Origin: Sphingobacteriales bacterium
Lineage (GTDB): Bacteria; Bacteroidota; Bacteroidia; Chitinophagales; JADIYW01
Assembly (NCBI GenBank): GCA_016721245.1
Contig: JADKIQ010000004.1
Span: forward strand, 186,001 to 250,000
DNA length: 64,000 nt
Direction of reading: 5' to 3'
Positions 8,665 through 15,482 of the stretch are shown one piece after another. Below the pieces are notes generated by a model. It did not search any database, was not told where the DNA came from, and saw only the letters and a list, made by a program, of their open reading frames with translations. The number at the start of each line of letters is the position of its first letter. Position 1 is the stretch's first letter. Position numbers and translations under genes: made by a program.

Positions 8665-9588
8665 ATGAACAGAATATTTATATTGCCCTTTGTTCTTTTC
8701 TTCAGTATTCTGTCGGCTTTTGCTCAGCCTCAGCCTACCGGTGCATTAACCATTTTCTCAGAAGACGGAGATAAGTTTTTTTTGATCCTCAACGGCGAGC
8801 CACAAAATAACATCGCACAGTCCAATATCCGTGTGGAAGATTTACCGCAACCGTATTATACAGCTAAAATTGTTTTTGAAAACAAAGCATATCCGGAAAT
8901 CTTAAAGAAAAACCTCATGGTAGCTGATTTTGATGGTAATTTCTTAGACGTGACCTACAAGATAAAACACGATAAGTCAGATATGCCTAAAATGGCTTCC
9001 ATACCGTATTCATCCATTCCGGCACAACAGGGATTTATAGCGCCTTCTAATGTGTATGTTGCTCATTATGGTGTTCAGTTGCCACCACCTGCAGCAGTGA
9101 CTACCACCACCACCACCACTACTACGACCAACAACGTAAATGGTGCGAATGTGAATGTAAACGCTATGGGGATTAATATGAATGTAAATATTTCAGATCC
9201 GTTTTTAAATGGAAGCGTTCAAACAACTACAACGGAAAGTACTACCATTTCCGGAAATAATCCACCGCCAAGACCAGCTAACAGAGGTTGTATCAATAAT
9301 TATGCAATGTCTCCGTCCAATTTTTCAGCTGCTTTGGCTACCCTGAAGAATCAATCTTTTGAAGATGCTAAATTGTCTACGGCAAAGCAGATAGCCGGTT
9401 CAAACTGCCTGAGTGCAGCCCAAATAAGCGATATCTGTAAGTTATTCAACTTTGAAGATTCAAAACTGGATTTTGCAAAATTTGCATATGTACGTTGTAC
9501 AGAACCGGGTAATTATTTCATCGTAAATAATGTTTTTAATTTCAGCGGAAGTGTGGATGATCTGAATGAATTTATACAGAGTCGTTAA
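8665..9588 (+). CDS. Exported DUF4476 protein with an N-terminal EDG-KF domain
   Basis: 307 residues. A signal peptide (about 1-20, ending AFAQ) precedes a ~80-residue beta domain starting LTIFSEDGDKFFLILNG. A low-complexity linker follows, with a run of ten threonines and NVNVN/TTTT stretches. The C-terminal ~95 residues (NNYAMSPSNFSAALATLKNQ onward, with LSAAQISDICKLF) match DUF4476. The N-terminal domain is clearly related to both ends of the protein encoded at 34258. Function is unknown; export to the periplasm or surface is inferred from the signal peptide. Confidence 0.85.
   Translation: MNRIFILPFVLFFSILSAFAQPQPTGALTIFSEDGDKFFLILNGEPQNNIAQSNIRVEDLPQPYYTAKIVFENKAYPEILKKNLMVADFDGNFLDVTYKIKHDKSDMPKMASIPYSSIPAQQGFIAPSNVYVAHYGVQLPPPAAVTTTTTTTTTTNNVNGANVNVNAMGINMNVNISDPFLNGSVQTTTTESTTISGNNPPPRPANRGCINNYAMSPSNFSAALATLKNQSFEDAKLSTAKQIAGSNCLSAAQISDICKLFNFEDSKLDFAKFAYVRCTEPGNYFIVNNVFNFSGSVDDLNEFIQSR
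9099..9134 (+). repeat. Threonine-codon run (low-complexity linker)
   Basis: An ACN trinucleotide run (mostly ACC and ACT) encodes ten consecutive threonines between the two domains of the DUF4476 protein. Such tracts can vary in length by slippage. Confidence 0.7.
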
Positions 9589-9612
9589 TAAATAAGCATA
9601 ATCCGAATATAC

Positions 9613-9639
9613 ATCCTGCCATCTTTGGCGGGATTTTTT
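9613..9639 (+). terminator. Intrinsic terminator of the DUF4476 gene
   Basis: An 8-bp stem (ATCCTGCC at 9613-9620 with GGCGGGAT at 9627-9634, one G-T pair), a 6-base loop, then a T run. Confidence 0.8.
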
Positions 9640-9765
9640 ATGTCTTTACACTTATTGTTTATTGCAAATTTAGTGTGTTTGATTTTAAAAAAGACGTAAG
9701 AGTACGCAAGCACACAAAGCAAAGTTCTAATGGTTGAGTAGGGGAGGTTTTATCATTAAAAGAAC

Positions 9766-10554
9766 TTATGGATTATCATAGTAAGTAAAAAATTTCTTTA
9801 AGGTATCTGTAAGTATGTATGGTGTAATGATATGCGGCTTACTGCTTACGCCATCATATACAGTTATGTGTGACGTTGCTTGTATGATTCTTCCATCTAA
9901 ATCAAACTCATAATCATAAAAAACGGTATCGTATTCAAATATGTTTGTATTGCCAAATTTCACCTTGGTTACTGTTTTAGTTAACAAGTTATCAGATGAC
10001 TGACCGCTAAAGGTTATACCAAAATTCCTGAATCCAATGGTGTTTGTTTTAGTAAGGTCATAATAAAATGAATCTACAATCTTATTCACACCACCATAAT
10101 TAAGAGCATAATATTCATGAGATGTATAATTCACACCATTATTGTTTACCCTGATTGAGGTAAATCCTTCATCGCTTGCTCCCGAGTAATCCGTATATTT
10201 AGTAAGAAAGCAATTTTGATCTATGTTTAAGTATGGAAATGTTTTACTGCTGTTGCTTAAATAATTAATACTATAATAGCTGTAATCACTCTTAATAACC
10301 AAACTATCGTCATAATAGAAGTAATGTAATACGATGGTGTCTTGCATTGGGTATTTTATGGTTTCTTTAATAATTCTGTTAAAATTATCATACTCATACG
10401 CAGCATAATGTAATCTGGAGTAAGTTGTTTTTATTAGTGGAGTTCCATCCGATATATCAAAACAACCCGAAGTATTATTTGGTTTCTGTGTTTGTTTTTC
10501 ACATGCTGCTAAACAAGACAACATTACAAGAATAATGATGGCAAATTTTTTCAT
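9766..10554 (-). CDS. Lipoprotein with YD-like repeats, paralogue of the one at 45329
   Basis: 262 residues. The lipobox is SCLAAC with cysteine near residue 18. The body has Tyr/Asp-rich strands (YEYDNFNRI, FYYDD, YDYEFDLDGRI) resembling the YD-type and DUF4595-like beta proteins of Bacteroidota lipoproteins. Its segment IGFRNFGITFSGQSSDNLL aligns with IGNKNFGKQYLGKSSENLM of the protein at 45329-46084, so the two are paralogues. It is likely anchored in the membrane facing the periplasm or surface; function unknown. Confidence 0.75.
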   Translation of the reverse strand: MKKFAIIILVMLSCLAACEKQTQKPNNTSGCFDISDGTPLIKTTYSRLHYAAYEYDNFNRIIKETIKYPMQDTIVLHYFYYDDSLVIKSDYSYYSINYLSNSSKTFPYLNIDQNCFLTKYTDYSGASDEGFTSIRVNNNGVNYTSHEYYALNYGGVNKIVDSFYYDLTKTNTIGFRNFGITFSGQSSDNLLTKTVTKVKFGNTNIFEYDTVFYDYEFDLDGRIIQATSHITVYDGVSSKPHIITPYILTDTLKKFFTYYDNP

Positions 10555-10732
10555 AATACACTTTTGTTAATAGTAAATATAATAAATTATATCATAAAAG
10601 GTGTAAAATTATATGAACTCAGGATGTTTTACGCATAAATGCCATATCAGCCGACTATCATGCTATTTGGTTTTCTTCCGGCTTCGATTCGAATAGTGGT
10701 TGTCAGGTGACAACAATTGTCATAAGCAGGTC

Positions 10733-11338
10733 TTATGGTTTTTTATTTTTATTTATCTCTATGTTTTTTATTCCGCTGATGGGAGCAATCTTTATGGTTT
10801 GTTCATTTTTCACCACATAAAAATAATAGAGACTGTTCGTTTCCAACAGACAGATATCTTCCGATTCTCCGGTGTTGTAATTTATTTTATGGTTAAAATG
10901 TAAATGGTTCTCTTTTATTCTTTGGGAAGTCAGATACCCTTCTGCGCTTCCATATCCCAGATAGATGGAGAGCAGGCCAATCGCAAGGAATTTTAGTGCC
11001 ACAAAGGAGTAATAATTTTTAAGTTCACTTTCCGGTAAATCAGCAATGTTTTTCTTTAACTCAAATATTTTTTGCACCCATTTCAAATGCCCTTTTTTTA
11101 ATAAAATAGCCGGTAAATAAAAGCAAAAAGTAAAAAACGATACGATGGTGATAAATGAAATCGGATGAGAGAATAAAGTGGCAACGGGATTCAGTAAAAC
11201 ATCCATGACGGAGGAGTATTTTAAAATATTGATACCCAACTGGTAGAAGAAAACTGATTCCTTTAAAATGCCCACTATGATAAGATAAAGATATCCCACA
11301 GGAAGCAGCACCTCTAATTTTTCTATGTATTTCATCAT
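10733..11338 (-). CDS. Hypothetical integral membrane protein
   Basis: The frame extends to a TTG at 11389, but the ATG at 11338 (or the next codon, 11335) is the better start, giving 201 residues beginning MMKYIEKLEV. Three hydrophobic segments are visible: residues ~10-27 (VLLPVGYLYLIIVGIL), ~58-80 and ~113-130 (FLAIGLLSIYLGYG). A soluble C-terminal tail of about 70 residues ends in a basic NKNKKP. I recognise no family. It stands alone between a lipoprotein gene and a repeat-like stretch. Confidence 0.6.
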   Translation of the reverse strand: MMKYIEKLEVLLPVGYLYLIIVGILKESVFFYQLGINILKYSSVMDVLLNPVATLFSHPISFITIVSFFTFCFYLPAILLKKGHLKWVQKIFELKKNIADLPESELKNYYSFVALKFLAIGLLSIYLGYGSAEGYLTSQRIKENHLHFNHKINYNTGESEDICLLETNSLYYFYVVKNEQTIKIAPISGIKNIEINKNKKP

Positions 11339-11610
11339 ATCCACTAAATTATTCGCACAGCAAAATAGTAAAAAATACTTCTCTGTCAAAATAGCGCTGT
11401 CTGGAAGGAGCTGGGAGTGTAGGCCTGACAGCTGACGCCTGCCACGCTGAAGCTATACTAAATATCTGACAAGGGTGGTGAGCAAGTTTCCGTGCCGCTG
11501 TCATTCCAAGTAAGCGAAGAATCTTGTCCGGCTAGGGGGGTGAAGAATACTAACAAAGGCTGGAAAATGATTTGCATAAACTATTTACCTTCTATGCTCG
11601 CTATGGTTTT
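11339..11610. other. Non-coding stretch of unlike composition with a REP-like core
   Basis: No convincing gene. The stretch from about 11390 to 11560 is richer in G+C than its surroundings and dense in short inverted matches (for example GCCTGACAGCTGACGCC). It holds TGTCATTCCAAGTAAGCGAA at about 11499-11518, running on into GAATCTTGTC, which resembles the dispersed GTCATTCCGAGCGAAGCGAGGAATCT-type repeat known from many bacterial genomes. It could be a decayed repeat or insertion remnant. Confidence 0.4.
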
Positions 11611-12525
11611 TCACTTGTCCGACTTTAAAAATGTTTCGATGGCTTTCCAGTATTTTTTAGGAACATCCATCCAGCCATAGTGACCACATTTATTCAATAA
11701 AACTAATCTGGAATTCATAAATGCATCGGAAATTTTTTCTGCGGTTTCTGTTTTGATAATATCATTTTTCCCCTGCAACACTAAAACCGCTTGTTTGAAA
11801 TCGCTAAATTTATTGGAAAAGTCGTAGCCTGATTTTTTTAAATCTTTAAATACCAATCCGTTTATTTCATAGTTTGCTTCTAATAATCTGTCAGCAATAA
11901 TGTAAGCGTTCTTTTTATTGTAGACATAGGCATTTGCTATAACATCGGCACGTTTTCTTATGGTACTTGCACTGGTATCATCATTATCTAACAGCTTGTT
12001 GTAATAAGAAAGACTATCTGCTGCTGTTTTGCTGAGATTATTGTTTATCGTTCCGGATACATAAGTGAGAAAATCAAGGTTAATACCACCGGAAGAAGAG
12101 AAAATTAATTTGGATACATGATTCGGATATTGGTAAGCATAACATGTTGCTAAAAGTCCGCCAAATGAATGACCCAGAATAACCCATTCACTATAACCAA
12201 GATGTTTGCGCAATGTTTCAAGATCCTGTACCATTGCATTCATAGTAATGCTTCCTTCATGGACGCTGTCAACTATTGATTTTCCGGTTCCTCGTTGATC
12301 ATAAATAATGGCATTGTAACCCATATCTGCAATTTTCGAGGCTACTTTTTCAAAGCCATTACAATTCATGCCAGGTCCGCCATTAATTATTACTACCGGC
12401 TTTCCTTTTCCATAAGTTTTGTAATGAATGACAGATGTTTCCTGTACAATAAACTGACTGTTTTGTGCTTTCAGTTGGAAAGAAAAACTAATGAATAAGA
12501 ATAATATCAGGTATTTATAACGCAT
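11611..12525 (-). CDS. Exported alpha/beta hydrolase (proline iminopeptidase-like)
   Basis: 304 residues. A signal peptide (about 1-20, ending LKAQ) is followed by an alpha/beta-hydrolase fold. The oxyanion segment is NGGPGMNCNG, the strand-4 motif YDQRGTGKS, the nucleophile elbow GHSFGG, and the late histidine sits in CGHYGWM near the C-terminus. The HGGPG-type oxyanion motif and DQRG sequence are characteristic of the S33 proline iminopeptidase family, though substrate is not certain. Its 5' end overlaps the preceding gene (12515-13900) by 11 bases, so the two are co-transcribed and translationally coupled. Confidence 0.85.
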   Translation of the reverse strand: MRYKYLILFLFISFSFQLKAQNSQFIVQETSVIHYKTYGKGKPVVIINGGPGMNCNGFEKVASKIADMGYNAIIYDQRGTGKSIVDSVHEGSITMNAMVQDLETLRKHLGYSEWVILGHSFGGLLATCYAYQYPNHVSKLIFSSSGGINLDFLTYVSGTINNNLSKTAADSLSYYNKLLDNDDTSASTIRKRADVIANAYVYNKKNAYIIADRLLEANYEINGLVFKDLKKSGYDFSNKFSDFKQAVLVLQGKNDIIKTETAEKISDAFMNSRLVLLNKCGHYGWMDVPKKYWKAIETFLKSDK

Positions 12526-13900
12526 CGCACCAGTTTATAATTGTTTTCATCATTTCATGATTAAATCTTTTTGCAGCATAAGAATTGTATTCAGGAGTTT
12601 CCATCATTTGTATGAATTTTTTCATGATACCGACTTTCTGCATTTCATGGTTGGTTTTAGGAATGAATTTGTATGTTGCTTTTCCAGAATGACTTTTATT
12701 TACTATTCTTACAATTCTTTTGTGACCGGCATCTGATAATGCTGCTATATCAGCGCCACCGTATAAAGATAAAACACTGCAATTTATGTTGCTCCAAACA
12801 TCACTCATATTCCTTTGGTTTATTTCCTCATGAAACCGGATCGTTCTGCCGGCAGCAAATTTTCCGCTATTAGAATCATACCCGATTTTTTCAAGTAATT
12901 TTACATTGCTGCTGTCTTCTGTTATTTCATTCAGTTTTTCAGGATGCTCAAAAAGGTTATTGGCAAGAGGCCTTAAGCTTATCATTTCCTCATTTATCTT
13001 TTCTTTATTTTTACCAAATACCAATGACTGTTCTGAATATGCTTTTAATATATAATCCTTCCATGGCATCAGAACCGTTCCGTAAATGATTATTCCTTTT
13101 GGATTATATTCATTCGCAATAATTGGTGCTATTATGCCGCCTAATGAATGTCCGAACAGGATAACATTTTTTGGCTGCACATTTTGGTATTGAAATAGTT
13201 TTTTATAACCTTCTTTGAATAGTTGTACTTCATCATTAAATCCCATTTCATGGCATGGAATGCTTGATTTGCTGTCGCCCATACCTGCTTTTTCTACAAT
13301 AAACAGCTGATAGCCTGCATTCAGAAAATCTTCTTGTAAGAGGTAATAGGGATTATCTTTTGGGAGTTTGTCCAGAGAAGCACAATAAATTCCGGGCAAA
13401 AAATAAATTGTACCCTTAGACGGTTTTGTTTTTGGTGTTTTTAAAAAGCAACGTATGAAGCCATCCTGAAAAGGAAACTCGTCGTATAATATGTCAACAT
13501 CTTTTATGGTTTCTCTTGGTCTTTCTATCACTTTTCCACTCAGTATTTTTACTGTTTTATTTCTGATAACAGCTACACGTATGCTGTCATCTGTTCTTAA
13601 GCCAGAAGCTATTTGTATTAATTCAGCATTGGTATTAACAGGAGAATCGTTTATTTGTGTAATCTGGTCGTATGCCTGAAGCCCAATGAATGCTGCTGTA
13701 GTACCCGGTATAACCTCTTTTACCAGAACTGAATTTGTATTTTTTATTGCTAAAGAATCGGATAAGGGAGCAGGAATTTCAGGATAGAATACGACACCTA
13801 ACATTCCTTTTCTTTTTAATGATTGTGCAGGTGCAAACGAAATAAAAACAAGTAATAATAATGTAAGCAGCACCTTTGGCTTTAAGTTAAATATCTTCAT
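12515..13900 (-). CDS. Exported PDZ-alpha/beta hydrolase fusion
   Basis: 461 residues. A signal peptide (about 1-26, ending FAPAQ) is followed by a PDZ domain (about 30-120: MLGVVFYPE, IPGTTAAFIGLQAYDQITQI, ELIQIASGLRTDDSIRVAV). The C-terminal alpha/beta-hydrolase domain has the nucleophile elbow GHSLGG, an aspartate in YGGADIAALSD and a histidine in KTNHEM. PDZ domains usually bind C-termini or govern substrate access, but attachment to an S9/S33-like hydrolase is an unusual order. The first gene of a two-gene operon, overlapping the second by 11 bases. Substrate unknown. Confidence 0.85.
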   Translation of the reverse strand: MKIFNLKPKVLLTLLLLVFISFAPAQSLKRKGMLGVVFYPEIPAPLSDSLAIKNTNSVLVKEVIPGTTAAFIGLQAYDQITQINDSPVNTNAELIQIASGLRTDDSIRVAVIRNKTVKILSGKVIERPRETIKDVDILYDEFPFQDGFIRCFLKTPKTKPSKGTIYFLPGIYCASLDKLPKDNPYYLLQEDFLNAGYQLFIVEKAGMGDSKSSIPCHEMGFNDEVQLFKEGYKKLFQYQNVQPKNVILFGHSLGGIIAPIIANEYNPKGIIIYGTVLMPWKDYILKAYSEQSLVFGKNKEKINEEMISLRPLANNLFEHPEKLNEITEDSSNVKLLEKIGYDSNSGKFAAGRTIRFHEEINQRNMSDVWSNINCSVLSLYGGADIAALSDAGHKRIVRIVNKSHSGKATYKFIPKTNHEMQKVGIMKKFIQMMETPEYNSYAAKRFNHEMMKTIINWCDAL

Positions 13901-14202
13901 GGTTTTAAATTATAGCAGCAAAATGGTAGTAGAAAATGCATCAGCATTTTCCGTAAATTTTGTTTATTAGTTGCTGTTTTAGGAAGTATATTACATATTT
14001 CTAAAAAAATATTCTGCTTGATAAATACTTGTTGCTGTTCATTCAGTTTGTAGTTCCTTGATTGGAAACCAACGACGGCGTTAGAGAGTATGGTTTAATT
14101 AGTGTCTACGAGTGGGACAAGGAAGATGAGAGCGAGTTTGGATTAGCATAAATATAAATCTTTTAAGTTTTAAGCTATTAATGCAATTCTATTCTATTTT
14201 TT
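13901..14202. other. Intergenic stretch without a supported gene
   Basis: AT-rich on both sides. The middle (about 14062-14151) reads on the plus strand as a 29-codon open frame with a coding-like acidic composition (VYEWDKEDESEFGLA) but no start context; it may be a gene remnant. Nothing else recognised. Confidence 0.4.
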
Positions 14203-15192
14203 TTATTTACCATTTTTCTTGATATTGGTAAAAGTATCTGTCTTAGGATTATATTTGCCTAAAAGTTTTAATTTATGTGTTTGACCATCTTTATTGTAAA
14301 AAACTGACAATTTATTATTGGCTAATACCATATCTGCTGTTGAATCATTATGCATTCCTATTGATACAATCTTCGCTTCAGGCTCTTCACCAATTTTTTG
14401 ATATGATTTTGCTTGTATAATTTCTACTGGATGTATTTCATACCAACTAACAATTTCTGACTTTATTGAAGCAACTGGTATTTTTTTATTTTTTTCTCCG
14501 ATTATGTATATTTCTGTTGTCTCTAATTCAAAAGGAAATTCTGAGCGTTTGTCAGACTCACTTCCATTCTTCATAAAATTATAAAGTGTAATGCCTCTAA
14601 TTTCGTTTTGCTGACTAACAACTATTGTATTCCAAACATAATGAGACATCAAGTATGCCTCATCGTTTTTGTAGTAATGTACAACCAATTCTTTCTCGTC
14701 ACTGGTAGCTAATAAATCTGACTTCTTACCAATAAACGTGACTCTTAAGGGCAATTTTACTTTGATGATTAACTTTAATTGATTTAAAGAGACAGAGAAC
14801 CAGCTAAAAATATCATTAGGAGATATTTCATTGAAATTATACAAAATAATTCCAAATTCATTTGCTGCGTCAAACGCATCTGCTTGATAGCCATTAGTAG
14901 TAACAAATACTAATTTTGAAATACCTTTAATCCTTAGACATTTACTATAAAACGCCTCAATTTCCTTAACAGATACTGCTCGTTCATAATCTTTACATTC
15001 AATAGCGATATTAATTTCTAAATTCTGTAACTGACAAGAAACATAAAGGTCAATCTCTCTCTTTCTTCCACTTGTATTTTTTATCCTATGGTTTGGGTAA
15101 ATTCTTGTATTTGGTATTTCTTTTAAAGATTCGTGAATAAGCTTAATAAGCCTTTCAATATTTTTTCCATCTTTAACTTTATTAGCTTTCAT
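14203..15192 (-). CDS. Orphan PD-(D/E)XK (Mrr-like) nuclease-domain protein
   Basis: 329 residues from the ATG at 15192; the TTG at 15210 is less likely. The N-terminal ~130 residues form a restriction-endonuclease-like domain: Glu46/Asp48 in KREIDLYV, the Glu65-x-Lys67 motif in INIAIECKDY, and a KLVFVTTNGYQADAFDAANEFGI helix-strand unit as in Mrr-type enzymes. The C-terminal ~200 residues are beta-rich and not recognised. No methyltransferase, helicase or specificity subunit is nearby, so it may be a stand-alone modification-dependent or defence nuclease. Low G+C and isolation fit an acquired gene. Confidence 0.75.
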   Translation of the reverse strand: MKANKVKDGKNIERLIKLIHESLKEIPNTRIYPNHRIKNTSGRKREIDLYVSCQLQNLEINIAIECKDYERAVSVKEIEAFYSKCLRIKGISKLVFVTTNGYQADAFDAANEFGIILYNFNEISPNDIFSWFSVSLNQLKLIIKVKLPLRVTFIGKKSDLLATSDEKELVVHYYKNDEAYLMSHYVWNTIVVSQQNEIRGITLYNFMKNGSESDKRSEFPFELETTEIYIIGEKNKKIPVASIKSEIVSWYEIHPVEIIQAKSYQKIGEEPEAKIVSIGMHNDSTADMVLANNKLSVFYNKDGQTHKLKLLGKYNPKTDTFTNIKKNGK

Positions 15193-15412
15193 TCTTATAA
15201 AAGTAAGCAAAGAAAATAATATATAAAACGATTCCTTTTTTATGCATACCCCAAAACTGTTATTTGATTAGGTGTGTAAAAAATTACAGGATTCTTCTCT
15301 TTTCTATTATAAAATACTTGATATGCAATCATTTCTTCTTTGAATAATTTTAATAATCTATTAAAATCAAACAAAAGCCTGGGGTGGTTAATATGCAATA
15401 ATATTTTATCTA

Positions 15413-15436
15413 ATGGTTGGTGTCCCCACCAACCAT
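15413..15436. repeat. REP-like hairpin 1 downstream of cphA
   Basis: ATGGTTGGTG (15413-15422) pairs perfectly with CACCAACCAT (15427-15436) around the loop TCCC. Its stem shares the GGTTGGTG/CACCAACC core with the neighbouring hairpin. There is no T run, so it does not look like a classical terminator. Confidence 0.7.
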
Positions 15437-15449
15437 ATTTATCTCGTGG

Positions 15450-15477
15450 TATCGGTTGGTGAAGACACCAACCGATA
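15450..15477. repeat. REP-like hairpin 2 downstream of cphA
   Basis: A 12-bp perfect stem (15450-15461 with 15466-15477) around the loop AAGA, starting 5 bases after the cphA stop. Together with hairpin 1 it forms a paired repeat; a decayed relative is at 42419-42446. It may protect or end the cphA transcript. The remainder of 15193-15482 shows nothing else. Confidence 0.7.
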
Positions 15478-15482
15478 AATCC

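Noticed and set aside
14062..14151. 29-codon open frame NDGVREYGLISVYEWDKEDE
   Set aside because: Looks coding in composition but has no start, RBS or recognised relative; kept only as a note in the gap entry.
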